Below, piece after piece: positions 33,211 through 44,140 of a stretch of 64,000 bases of DNA; position 1 is the stretch's first letter, and each line of letters opens with the position of its first letter. The translations under genes and the position numbers were made by a program. The notes beneath the pieces were generated by a model. It saw only the letters and a list, made by a program, of their open reading frames with translations. It searched no databases and was not told where the DNA came from. The stretch comes from Adiantum capillus-veneris (lineage: Eukaryota > Streptophyta > Polypodiopsida > Polypodiales > Pteridaceae), in contig CM043966.1 of the NCBI GenBank assembly GCA_014529385.2, positions 143,206,711 to 143,270,710 of the forward strand. The letters run 5' to 3'.

Positions 33211-34914
33211 TCTATTTTTGTCTAAACAGTGTGTGAAACACTGTACATGGTGGGTAAGATCGGGAGCTGGTTGTCATATACAGTTGGTTTTGCTTGACTA
33301 CATGAAAAAAATTGCTACGCCTGGGCATTGTTTTGGGCCTTGGGACTGCTTGTGCATAAAGAGCGACTGTTTGTGGTTTTTTTATTAATGAGAGGAACAC
33401 CTGCATGAGCTGGTTGTTGCTACAGACTGTTATATTGGCTCTGTTTTTAGCCGCTGCAGGACTTTACCTTTGCAGGCGTAATGTGTTAAAACACTTGGTT
33501 TGGAAATAGGGGTATGTGTTGTCATCATCTGGAAGAATACGGACAAAGCATAGAATGAGCGAGTAGGGATCTCTCTCATTGACCAAAAAAATTAGCATGA
33601 ATTGATGTGTGTGTGTGTGTGAGAGAGAGAGTTTGATGGTTTGGCTTGATAACATGGCTGTTCTCAACAGCCGCTACACCTGGGCACTTATATAGTTTGG
33701 TCCTAATAACTTCTTATGCATAAAAGGTGACTGTTTTTTGTGGACTATATTAATTGAGGCAATACCTGCAAAACTTGGTTTTGGCTGGGGTTTTTTTGGC
33801 TCTGTTCTAGCCGCTGCACGACCTTGCAATTGCGGGCTTAACTGGTTATGTGGTTTTTTTACTGGTCTACTCATTGGGAAAAGGAGTTATTCGTTTGGTA
33901 CCTTTGGTTGTTACACGGTATGGAAAAAATGATTGATATCTTGCACAAACATGGCTGGACATTACCTTTCTTTGTTTAAAGGGATGCTAATAGCTGGTAT
34001 AATGAGATCATGGGTTTGCTACTTCTGAAGATAAGTCTATTATAGTTACTTTGGGTTTTGGCATAGTAATCGAGCTATGGTTCTTTAAATGTTGTACCTC
34101 ATTGAGACGATGGATTCTTACTCTTGAGACTGGTAGTACTGTATTGCATACCACCCTTTTGGTGCTTATGATGTGGTTTTTTTCTCAAAAAACCGTTGTA
34201 TTGGAGGCAGAAATTGCTATAGGGCTCACTTTAAATGATCTAATCAGCATGGCATATATAAACTTGTTTGGAAGTGCTAGGCCTCTACTTTTTGGGCTAG
34301 CCATTAGTGAAAGAATAAAGGAAAAAAAATTACATTTTGAATTCATCAAGAAATCAGTTCTATAAACTAAAAGGGTTTTTTTTTTTGCTCTAGACTACCA
34401 AGTAAACCTCAATATTGTTAAAATTTTTGGTGGACTTCACCATTCAGAAGGGAGATTATACCACTCATTTTTTGAAGTAATAAGTAAAGACTGCTAACAT
34501 ACAAGTTCTAATAGATGACCTAGCTTGTCTAAAGTGATTAAATTATGTAAGATGGACATGGATAACAACTGATAAGGTCCATTGATACCTGTAAAACACA
34601 TCCAAGGCTAACAGAATTGTTGTCTTGTTTGGATGGATGCAGTAAGGACTCTATCTTATCTTGGAGGGTTTTCTTTTCTTTGGCAAGCTACCCTACTTTA
34701 ATGAAGCACTCACTGATGACTGGGGAAGTTCTTTTACTACTTGATTACTGAAAGAGGATCTCTTTCCTATAATCATTGTACCTAAATAATTCTAATACTG
34801 AGTTATTTTTGTGCTTATCTGTTCATTGGTTCCTGGCCAGCTGTCTTTTGAATGTAAAAATTCAATTATGTCTTATTAGTTAAGATTTAAACAGCTACAC
34901 ACACGTCCTATACA
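33211..34914 (+). repeat. Pseudo-LTR / leader-intron repeat, copy 1
   Basis: Starts tctatttttgtctaaacagt and ends aacagctacacacac. It matches copy 2 with only scattered differences, mostly in simple repeats. Inside, 33313-33480 and about 33672-33850 are diverged copies of one unit (ggcattgttttgggcc / gcataaag.gcgactgtttgtgg / agccgctgca.gac.tt.c). The 104-codon frame at 34051-34365 is conserved between copies, but has no domain, and the copies are too alike for that to mean selection. Confidence 0.95.
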
Positions 34915-35188
34915 TAAGGTTTTTCCTTATTTAAGGGAAACCGGGATGCTGGCCCGGGAAATTATCTTTGAAATTGAGCTCTAAATTGGACCCACAATTT
35001 GTAATTCCTTAAGTGGTGGACTGTTGTTAGGTGGCCCCTTTTAGACTCTTTTTCTGGTTCCCTGCTCACGACTACCATAGTCTTTGACTTTGCCGGTTGA
35101 AGGTTTGCACGCCCAAAATGAACATTACATTTTCAGCACTTTACTATTTTTTATGTCAACTTTGTTTTAGGACTGCTCACGTTATAGA
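34915..35188 (+). other. Distal leader intron and splice acceptor
   Basis: Sequence between the end of the repeat and the first ATG. A pyrimidine-rich tttatgtcaactttgttttag ends in AG at 35169-35170. Exon sequence gactgctcacgttataga then leads in frame into the ATG at 35189. This is the matching acceptor for the donor at 40563. Confidence 0.55.
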
Positions 35189-36842
35189 ATGACAGCTCAC
35201 ATGAGCACTAATCACAACCCTGAGAATCATGCAAAGATTCTCAAACAGATTAAGCTTTACCTTAAAGACCATAAGCCAAAGAACGCCTTGGCAGTTAGAA
35301 CTAGACCTTTCCTTTCTAGGAAGGCCAAATTATGTATTACCTACTATGGCAAGAATATGTAAACCTGACCTCACTGTTTTTGCAGACTCTTGCTCTCTCT
35401 CAAGGATTGGAACTTACCTCGGAGCCCCTCTCTGTGGCCTCTTCTCTTGTCCTCAGATGTATTAGCAGCTTGGATGCTTCGCAACTAATTTATGATTCAG
35501 CACTTGCCTCTGATAAAAAACTATCTGTCTTGCATATGATGTCATTTAATGAGTGGGTTAAGATTCTAGATACCTTGGGCAAAGACTCCATGGAAGGAGT
35601 TAATTTGATTTCCCAATATATTGCCCAACTCCTTGTCTTATCCTCATAGTATCAGCAAGAGCTTGCCTTGTTCTCCTCATCTGGCACAGATCTGTCCAAC
35701 TTTCTTAGAAAATTATGTGGGCTTAACCCCTCGTTTGTCTGCGCACCAGTTACTCCTTCCATCCCTCAAACGGGTGGCATCTTCTGTCGAGATAGTGCAA
35801 CACTGGAATCTGTTAAAGAATTTCAGAGTAATCTTTGCTCCCTCAATGATTCTAACCTCCTTGAAATGGTACCAAAAAGCTCTAAAGTTTTTCATGTCTT
35901 ACCAGTAAGACAAATCGAAATTGAGTCCCTCAGAGTTGACCATCAGCTTTGTCTTACCAGTAAGACAAATTTAAATTGAGTCCCTCGGAGTTGACCATCA
36001 GCTTTGTCTTACCAGTAAGACAAATCGAAATTGAGTCCCTCGGAGTTGACCATCAGCTTTGGGTTCTGCCTAACAAAGCTTTCCTGGCTCCAATTCTAAG
36101 TGAAACATGGGTTTACCTTGCTAACCTTCCTGCCTCTACTGTGGAAGATTGTAGACTCAAGATCCTTAAAGGTGGACAGTTCCTGGACAAAGGGGAGCTC
36201 ATCAAAGCACCCTTCAACTTCAATCTCATCGACCACTCCAAATGCCCCTCAAATGCAGGCTTGTACATACGTACAAAGGGAAACATGGAATTTGCTAAGA
36301 GTAACCCTCATTTCTACACTGAGTCCATTTGGAATGTCTTCCGCCCCTATGTGAAATGTGCTTGTAGATTTCTTGACCCCAAAGCTTCTTGTGAGTCCAG
36401 CATCATGTGGTTTGACCATGCAATTTTGTTTATTCTCAACCATCTGGACTTATTATTCCCGGAGAAACCAGTTGACTTTCATCTGTCCCTCATTTGCTCT
36501 TGGTTAGGTGGACAAGTTAAGCAGATTGTGATTGCACAAATTGCCTTCAATATCTTCCGTGGTCTTATGCATGATATTTTGAAGGAGCTAAAAGCAGATG
36601 AACCCCGCTTATACCTCACCACTTATGCTAACTTTAAAGGTGTTAAGCTCATCACTAGTATTCTTAAACCTTGTATTGAGGATGATGATTCCCCTGCTCT
36701 AAAAAGAGCTAACTCCTTGATTACTCCTAACTCTTTCACTCCTTTCTTAACACCTAGCTCTTCTTCTAATCGAGGAAAAACTCGTAGCTTTACAAGAGGG
36801 AGAGGCAGAGTTCCTGCCATAAGGAACTTCCCAGAATTCTAA
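35171..36842 (+). pseudogene. Penelope-like element ORF1, putative nucleic-acid-binding protein
   Basis: Starts in frame from the acceptor (35171), with the first internal Met at 35189 (MTAHMSTNHNPENH). It is a basic start, a helical middle without a recognised domain, and an Arg/Gly/Ser-rich end (SSSNRGKTRSFTRGRGRVP at about 36765-36822) that looks RNA-binding. Breaks: a frame change near 35350, a TAG at 35647-35649, and a 55-bp triplication at 35898-36062 that shifts the frame by two bases. From 35976 the frame is open for 288 codons to 36842. The position before the RT gene and the basic tail suggest a Gag-like role, which is inference only. Confidence 0.6.
35898..36062. repeat. 55-bp exact-period triplication inside ORF1
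   Basis: Three head-to-tail units starting cttaccagtaagacaaat at 35898, 35953 and 36008, nearly identical. Two extra units add 110 bases (two modulo three), which moves the frame exactly as the flanking open frames require. Confidence 0.95.
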
Positions 36843-37599
36843 CCCCTGGATGTACTGCAGGTTGCTACAAACCCATGTGGAAGAAGAACTCTTAGCAAAG
36901 AAGATCCAAAATGTGGTTTCATCTACATACACTGTCTCTTTCACAATGTACTTCTCGATCGGATTCAACCAAAAAATCTTTTTTGTGAGTGCTTTGACTT
37001 ACTCTTTGGAAATCATAAACTGCTGGACAATATTCTCATAGGATGGAAATATCATCATCCCATAAAAGGATTGATACAGAATAATAACTTTCTTCGGCAG
37101 GAAGCGGTCCCTCAATGTACATGTGTTCATTTTACCACATTTTGCAAGAATTTTGAAGAAATTGGTAACCATGTTTGCACTCATGATCTTAGCATTATTG
37201 ATAATGCCATAATACGTAAGCTATTGGCCAAAGGGCTCAATCATGTACCTAACTTTCCAAAAAACCCCTACCTTGCCTTATCAGCTCTACTAAACTGTCT
37301 AACTGACCTTGTTAGTGCTCTTCGACTGGAGATGACAGTCCTACCGGACTTAAAGGAATTAGTGAAGGAATGCTTCCTTCATAAAATTTCACAACTTCCT
37401 AACAAGTGTCTTTCATATGAAAGCTCTTGGCTTACATCTCAACTAGCTCTTGATTTCCAGATAATCTTTGATAAATGGTTTGTTGTCGGGCTTGATAAAA
37501 TCTCTAACTGTCGCACTGTTATTTGCAAATACCTGGCTTGGAAAGCCGCTCGAAATCGGGTATCCGGTGTGAGCAGGATGGAAACACATAGAAGGCCTC

Positions 37600-37747
37600 T
37601 ATAACGACCCGACACACACTCTTGGGAAGATCCACACACACACACACACACACACTATGGGGCACCACTCGGCTTACACAACACACCTGGCCGAGACAGG
37701 GAACACACCGATGGAGCGAGAGGAGAGAGACTATCCACGTTCCCACT

Positions 37748-37802
<55 letters not shown>

Positions 37803-38543
37803 CTCAGCTCAAAAGAGGAGAAATTCTGATGTTTAGATACAAATGAGCTTGGGCCAACACCAATGGGGCAAATAGCTCACACATTATAGGTAAAATAAGC
37901 TAGATACAATCACAAACTGGAGCAGAAACTTCGCTCATAGGAGAAACTTACACAGCCAAAATAGCAGAAAAAGAGGGAGGAATTTGGCAAAATGGACAGC
38001 GCCATCGCGTCCGGAACGGCCCAAAACCCCAGTCTACAATGTCAAAGTGCTCAAATCCGACCTTGGATGAGCAGTTTATGGCCAAAACAGGCTCCAAAAA
38101 CCCCAAAAAACACAGTTGCGGCTGTTCCTCCTCTCTTCTCCACGTTTTTTCTGGTCTTCTCTCTATTTTTTCAGTTCCCACACTTAGATTTATTAGTTGG
38201 GCACCCTTGGCATTTTAGATGACCTCAAACGGACCCCGAACAGGCCAAAAACTGACCTCGCAGTGCATAGTTGTCACCTTTTTGCATCATCCGCAAACCT
38301 GGCACTCAGTTTTTTTCAATAATGCATCCCGCCACCATGTGAAGTGGCCCCAAAATATGTTCCTCATGATGACCTTTCTGCATAATTATCACAAGAAAAC
38401 ACCCACGTTGTGTCTGTACTTCTCCACGTGCAAGTATTGACCCCGTTCGGCTTCCTGACGCCACTAGATGCCATCTGACGCACCTGCTTACCTCATGTCG
38501 TTGGCCCGCGGATAGCTTCCTCGAGAAGTTTTACGCGCTAACA
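37600..38543 (+). mobile_element. LTR-like insertion in the Penelope-like ORF2
   Basis: Begins tataacgacccgacac, resembling plant LTR starts of the tgtaacgacccg type, and ends cgcgctaaca. It lies exactly between upstream ORF2 sequence and its continuation. It contains two (CA)n tracts (37632-37655; 37750-37798) and gcgtccggaacggcccaaaa, a string resembling the Copia-3 leader near 60237. Target duplication is unclear (cctct/ctcct), so both ends are approximate. Confidence 0.5.
37750..37798. repeat. (CA)n microsatellite
   Basis: About 49 bases of CA repeats. Confidence 0.95.
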
Positions 38544-39979
38544 ACTCCTCCTTATTGTAGAAAAAACACACTGGTACTGGTGATAATGAAAATCGATGCA
38601 CTATGTACATGCTGTCCTACCTGTACACATGTGGGCCCCACGTAACCACCTGGCTCTGGAAAATGGGCAATCCTTTATTCAATGCACCATGAATGTGTAT
38701 ATACATATGCGCAATCCCTTGCTCCAAAAAACTCCTAACACCGGTAAAGAATTCCGTCATACTGGCAATACGCCTCAAAACATCTCTAATAAAATTTCTA
38801 AACATTTAGAACTGCTTGGCTACTTGGTAAGTAATACGAAGTTACCATTACTTTTTCCTACATATAAAATCCATAAACATAAGTTCGGGTGGATATCTGA
38901 TGCCTCCAATTGTATCTTCTCTGATATCACCAAGGATATACTCTTATTCTATCAGAATTTGAGCTCATTTGTGCCACTAAGCAGAGAATTTTCCAGGATT
39001 TCCTAAATATCCAATATAATCCCTTCTGGCTGACAAAAAACTCTATAGAAGTCACACTTAACCTTCCCCATCATATCTTCCACATCTTTACCGCTGATAT
39101 TACACAATATTACGAAAACATTCCGCTTAATGGGGATCTCGGCCTTAAGGCTGTTTTGGCCAAGGTTATTAACTTGGCCTTTACGAATGCAAAAAAGAGA
39201 AAGTATCGGTACATTTCTCTTTTCAAGAAACCTAAATGGATTCAAGTGTCTCACTCCGTACACCCTCTATACTTTAATGAATCAAAACTTTGCTCCTACA
39301 TCTCTTGGCTGCTGAATAACTGCACTATTATTTCAGGTGGCTACTGCTTTAACCAATGCCTTGGCATCCCCATGGTTTTTTCTTGTTCTCCACTTATGTG
39401 TAATATTTACCTTGCTTTCTTTGAATACAGATGGTGTCTTAAGACCATGGAGACCAACCATAAAAAACTTCCACTATTCAATCATACTTTTAGATACATG
39501 GATGACTTGCTAAGTATCAACAACAAGGAGTTCTCCAATGAGATTGAGCTAATTTACCCCCACTGCTTAAAAATTGAGCCCACTTCCCTCCTAGATAACT
39601 CGTCTAACTTTGGGGATTTCTGCAAATCTGTCCAATTTCTTAATCTTTCTATATCCCTTCACACCCCATCTACTGGGGGGTATGACCTTAGGTTTATTTG
39701 GAAAAGGATCTCCTTAAGCTACCCCGCATAGAATTCATAAAAAGAAATAGCAATAGGCCATACAAAGCCGCCATTTGCTCCTGTATCGGCCTTCTCTACT
39801 TAATCTGCCACTCTTCCTCTACCCCTTCTTTGGCCTGGGAAGAGGTATCTGTACTAATTAAAAATATTGTTGTAACGGATTTAATCGGAATCAGATCCGT
39901 AACATTATCATACAAGCTCTCATTCAGCATAACTGGCCTGGATTACCTTTTCAAAAAGAGGATCTCATCTCTCTTATAA

Positions 39980-40012
39980 GGTGGTAGGCCCATACACAAT
40001 GGGCCTACTACC
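39980..40012 (+). terminator. Long hairpin directly after the RT stop codon
   Basis: ggtggtaggcccat (39980-39993) pairs with atgggcctactacc (39999-40012) around the loop acaca: 14 pairs, one of them G-U. A further cccattgtgtgt follows. Its place at the end of the coding region suggests a 3' RNA structure of the element (template recognition or 3' end formation). The type label is the nearest available; function is inferred. Confidence 0.6.
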
Positions 40013-40044
40013 GACCCATTGTGTGTAGAGCCTGGTTAGGGTGG

Positions 40045-40046
<2 letters not shown>

Positions 40047-40099
<53 letters not shown>

Positions 40100-40181
40100 G
40101 GTACTAGAGAATGCTTACTACAAGTCAATTTTTTCACCCCCCTACAGTTTACCCCCCCCCCCCCCCCCCCCCCCCCCCAAT
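40047..40181. repeat. (CA)25 tract and C30 homopolymer
   Basis: (CA)n at 40047-40096 and an unbroken run of about 30 C at 40152-40181, separated by unique sequence. The C run could be a sequencing-length uncertainty. Confidence 0.95.
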
Positions 40182-40389
40182 TGGCATGATAGGGCTTTTT
40201 GCTGTGCTACTGTAAAAAACTTGCCTTGTAATGGGACAAGGCCCTTGCATAAGTAATATACATGCATGTCAAAAGCGTGAAAATATCCTGCTATCATTAT
40301 ACGATGAAGGCGGCCCCTTCCACTCTCGGACTATGAACTTCCCCAGGCGATGGTATCCGCTGGGCGCTTGAGAGACTCACACAGTAGTG

Positions 40390-40535
40390 GGCGGCTTGGC
40401 CCTTTCATCTCATCTGCTCTGGATGCGTGCAAACCAACCTATATAAACAAAGGTGAGGGCACACCTTGGCCCTCACTTAGCCTTGGATTAGGTTTTTCCC
40501 TGCTCTCTGTCGTTACTGTCTGAACTTTCTGAGCT
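40390..40535 (+). promoter_or_regulatory. Penelope-like element promoter and 5' leader
   Basis: A TATA box (ctatataaac, 40439-40448) is followed by the inverted pair aggtgaggg...ccctcactt and attaggttttt, then the ATG at 40536. A diverged version (aaacaaggtgagggg...ccctcacttagccttg) occurs at 48358-48400, so this stretch is a conserved part of the family. Confidence 0.65.
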
Positions 40536-40562
40536 ATGGAGCTTGCCGCTCAAACATCACAG
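40536..40562 (+). CDS. Predicted nine-codon first exon with splice donor
   Basis: ATG to CAG is 27 bases, reading MELAAQTSQ, then gt at 40563-40564 (CAG|GTACTG, a good plant donor). Spliced in phase 0 to the acceptor at 35170 of a complete copy, the frame continues without a stop into the ORF1 start. The intron would hold the whole 1.7-kb repeat. Short 5' introns are known in Penelope-like elements. Predicted from sequence only. Confidence 0.5.
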
Positions 40563-40591
40563 GTACTGTGTTTTACCAGTTCTTGTTTGTT

Positions 40592-42283
40592 TCTATTTTT
40601 GTCTAAACAGTGTGTGAAACACTGTACATGGTGGGTAAGATCGGGAGCCGGTTGTCATATACAGTTGGTTTTGCTTGACTACATGAAAAAAATTGTTACG
40701 CTTGGGCATTGTTTTGGGCCTTGGGACTCCTTGTGCATAAAGAGCGATTGTTTGCGGTTTTTTTATTAATGAGGGGAACACCTGCATGATCTGGTTGTCA
40801 CTACAGACTGTTATATTGGCTTTGTTTTTAGCCGCTGCAGGACTTTGCCTTTGCAGGCGTAATGTGTTAAAACACTTGGTTTGGAAATAGGGCTATGTGT
40901 TGTCATCATCTCGAAAAATGCGGACAAAGCACAGAACGAGCGAGTAGGGCTCTCTCTCATTGACCAAACAAATCAACATGAGTTGATGTGTGTGTGTGTA
41001 TATATGTGTGTGTGTGTGAGTTTCATGGTTTGGCTTGATAAAATGGCTGTTCTCAACAGCTTCTACACCCGAGCACTTATATAGTTTGGTCCTAATAACT
41101 TCTTATGCATAAAAGGTGACTGTTTTTTGTGGACTATATTAATTGAGGCAATACCTGCACAACTTGGTTTTGGCTGGGGTTTTTTTGGCTCTGTTCTAGC
41201 CGCTGCACGACCTTGCAATTGCGGGCTTAACTGGTTATGTGGTTTTTTTACTGGTCTACTCATTGGGAAAAGGAGTTATTCGTTTGGTACCTTTGGTTGT
41301 TACACGGTATGGAAAAAATGATTGATATCTTGCACAAACATGGCTGGACATTACCTTTCTTTGTTTAAAGGGATGCTAATAGCTGGTATAATGAGATCAT
41401 GGGTTTGCTACTTCTGAAGATAAGTCTATTATAGTTACTTTGGGTTTTGGCATAGTAATCGAGCTATGGTTCTTTAAATGTTGTACCTCATTGAGACGAT
41501 GGATTCTTACTCTTGAGACTGGTAGTACTGTATTGCATACCACCCTTTTGGTGCTTATGATGTGGTTTTTTTCTCAAAAAACCGTTGTATTGGAGGCAGA
41601 AATTGCTATAGGGCTCACTTTAAATGATCTAATCAGCATGGCATATATAAACTTGTTTGGAAGTGCTAGGCCTCTACTTTTTGGGCTAGCCATTAGTGAA
41701 AGAATAAAGGAAAAAAAATTACATTTTGAATTCATCAAGAAATCAGTTCTATAAACTAAAAGGGTTTTTTTTTTTGCTCTAGACTACCAAGTAAACCTCA
41801 ATATTGTTAAAATTTTTGGTGGACTTCACCATTCAGAAGGGAGATTATACCACTCATTTTTTGAAGTAATAAGTAAAGACTGCTAACATACAAGTTCTAA
41901 TAGATGACCTAGCTTGTCTAAAGTGATTAAATTATGTAAGATGGACATGGATAACAACTGATAAGGTCCATTGATACCTGTAAAACACATCCAAGGCTAA
42001 CAGAATTGTTGTCTTGTTTGGATGGATGCAGTAAGGACTCTATCTTATCTTGGAGGGTTTTCTTTTCTTTGGTAAGCTACCCTACTTTAATGAAGCACTC
42101 ACTGATGACTGGGGAAGTTCTTTTACTACTTGCTTACTGAAAGAGGATCTCTTTCCTATAATCATTGTACCTAAATAATTCTAATACTGAGTTATTTTTG
42201 TGCTTATCTGTTCATTGGTTCCTGGCCAGCTGTCTTTTGAATGTAAAAATTCAATTATGTCTTATTAGTTAAGATTTAAACAG

Positions 42284-42295
<12 letters not shown>
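40592..42295 (+). repeat. Pseudo-LTR / leader-intron repeat, copy 2
   Basis: Nearly identical to 33211-34914 over its full length; differences include the (TG)n at 40987-41017 and a handful of substitutions. It ends where a (CA)n tract expands. Sequence beyond does not match the DNA following copy 1. Confidence 0.95.

Positions 42296-42350
<55 letters not shown>
42286..42350. repeat. (CA)n microsatellite at the pseudo-LTR end
   Basis: About 65 bases of CA, at the point where copy 1 has only acacacac. A 29-bp tandem pair (tattatgaaa.cttacaacaaa) follows near 42410-42455. Confidence 0.95.
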
Positions 42351-42352
<2 letters not shown>

Positions 42353-44140
42353 TGACACAATATTGAGGGTCGGAATGGCTGACACCCACCATAGAGATTT
42401 TTCTATTATGAAAGCTTACAACAAATCTTTTTGTATTATGAAATCTTACAACAAAGCTAAATACAATCATCAGACATCATCTTGTCAATAAGGTGTCCTT
42501 TTCATCATGTGCCAACACAATGGCATTCTCTAATCAAGCTAGCAATTTCAGCCTTCTCTGATCAAAAACATATACTCACAGAGATCTTTGAAGAAGTATC
42601 ATCTTCTTTTTCCTTCAACATCTATTTTTCCTTCTGTAGAAGCATCACAAAAATATACAAAGCTCTTAACACTAGGTTGGTAATGGGACACTTGTATGTC
42701 TTGAGACACTTTTATGTCGTGCTAAGTGACAATTTTCCTTCTATTATTTGAGGAGTTTCAAAAAGAAACTTTTAGTGTTATAGATCCACAAAGTTGGCTT
42801 ATGAACTGAAAAAAATGTTTTTTTTTCTGGTTACTAATTCCACCTAAAACTTGATTCTTGCAAAGCATTTCTCAACCTAAACTGTGCAAAAAATGTGTGC
42901 GTTTTTTGGCCTTTTTTCAAAGAATTGCACCTACAACACATGAAAACTCATCTTTGTGAAATCTATAGTGCTAGAGATTTAGTCTTAGTAGTTCTCAACT
43001 TGTTTTCATGCTTCTAATGAGAATTGAATGGTTATTGTGAAAGTTATGACCTAAATATAAGAATTTATGTATCTTGATTTTTTGCCATGTTTATGCTTTC
43101 ATGATTTTTTTAATGACTTTAATAAAATCCAAAGACAATTTTGATTATGCATGTAAGTTTTATAACATGAAACTAATCTTCGTTGAGTTTTGGGGCACCC
43201 AATACCCCACATAGTGATCTATACAAGCATGGTTGAGTTTTTTGATTCAACAAGAACTAGAGCCATTCTACATTAACAACTTTCTTCATAGCATTGCTAA
43301 TTTTAGTAGCCAACTATGCAAGCTTTGTAGCTTATATCATATCTAATTATAATCTCTAAATTTGCCTATACATTGAGCATTCTCTAGGGAACTAAAAAGA
43401 TCAAAACATGGAGCCCAATTTTTTCATGTTTGTTGTTTTAGTAGGTTTGTATTATGCACAAAATTGTTGACAATGGAACTTTTTTTATGTTTTTGAAGTG
43501 GTACATGAATACTTATGAATGTAAAGGCCCATGGGGACCTAAGAAAACATGCACTTAGCATCACCAACGAGGAGTGGCTATATAATCTTTGAGGCGATGT
43601 CAGCAAATGGAAAAAATGCAGTTGTTTTGAATCTCATTCTTTGTCCCAAAACAAAATTGGTGAGGCTAAAAGAACGACATGGTATGATCATTAGCTCATT
43701 GAAGTTTATGGGAAAAATTATCATATGGTCTAAAAAAATCCTCAACATTCTTAGTATGAAATTAATTGCCAAAAAATGTTGTTTTGAGTGAAATGCTATG
43801 GTACATCAACTTTGGGGGAGGCTTACCATGACCAAATAGTGAGGAATTTGCAAAATTGCTCATTTCCCCCCATAAGTAGTGGGATCTTAACTTCAAGCAC
43901 AAGAAATGATTTTTCAAAAAGAAAGGATCTCGCATGAGTTTGGAGGTTTTTTCAAAAATTGTCCTTTCACTTTTATGTCCAGTTAGGTTACCAACCTAGT
44001 GTTGAAAAAATGTGCATGATTCTCTTTGCAAGAACTTTTCTTACAATGATCCAGCAATTAACTTCTCGATCATCTTCTCTAGAATTGGCCAACAAAGATG
44101 CTCATGTAATAATAGTAAACATTAGCCTACACATCTTTGC
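42351..44140. other. Unassigned AT-rich DNA
   Basis: No domain on either strand. Frames of 60-89 codons (42482, 43549) are unrecognised and probably chance. No LTR or primer-binding site. Confidence 0.45.

Larger units (their letters stand above)
36850..39979 (+). pseudogene. Penelope-like element ORF2, reverse transcriptase, interrupted
   Basis: N-part (about 36990-37604): FDLLFGNHKLLDNILIGW, a Cys cluster CTCVHFTTFC, then HVCTHDLSIIDNAIIRKLL..G, a motif upstream of the RT in Naiad-type elements. An LTR-like block (about 37600-38543) interrupts it. RT core: LPLLFPTYKIHKHK (38850), TADITQYYENIPLNGD with the first catalytic Asp (about 39090-39130), GIPMVFSCSPLMCNIYLAF (39362-39420; usual Gly after GIPM is Val), and RYMDD (39491-39505) with the Asp pair. 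Thumb-like SVQFLNLSIS and NSNRPYKAA follow; stop at 39977-39979. At least four frame changes. No C-terminal GIY-YIG is visible. Confidence 0.8.
33211..42350 (+). mobile_element. Penelope-like retroelement in partial tandem arrangement
   Basis: Two near-identical 1.7-kb direct repeats (33211-34914; 40592-about 42295) flank a body with two coding regions. The second encodes a reverse transcriptase with TADITQYYENIPL, GIPM..SCSP and RYMDDLLSINN. This motif set is characteristic of Penelope-like elements of the Naiad/Chlamys kind; LTR and L1-type enzymes differ. No five-base duplication is seen. Repeat-start to repeat-start distance is about 7.38 kb. Copy 1 is 5'-truncated at 33211, inside the leader. 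Copy 2 starts after the RT gene with promoter, exon 1 and repeat, then stops in a (CA)n tract. Such partial tandems produce the pseudo-LTRs known for this group. A GIY-YIG nuclease was not found by eye. Confidence 0.75.

Noticed and set aside
34051-34365. A 104-codon frame identical in both pseudo-LTRs (also 41440-41754), with hydrophobic stretches
   Set aside because: The repeats are nearly identical overall, so identity is not evidence of coding; it lies inside the predicted intron.
34713-34719. CTGATGA in both pseudo-LTR copies (also 42112-42118) as a hammerhead ribozyme core, which Penelope-like elements often carry
   Set aside because: After CTGATGA only ctggggaag follows: stem II would have a single pair, the GAA is followed by G instead of A, and no fitting stem III or cleavage triplet is seen. 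A covariance-model search would settle it.
35229-39979. An ordinary L1-type LINE for the RT region
   Set aside because: The RT has TADITQYYENIPL and RYMDDLLSINN, no upstream AP-endonuclease and no zf-RVT; the flanking long direct repeats also do not fit a LINE.
40020-40050. Telomere-type repeat at the Penelope-like boundary (ggttagggtggg)
   Set aside because: Only one TTAGGG-like unit occurs, with no array. It does not support a telomere-associated Athena/Coprina-type element.
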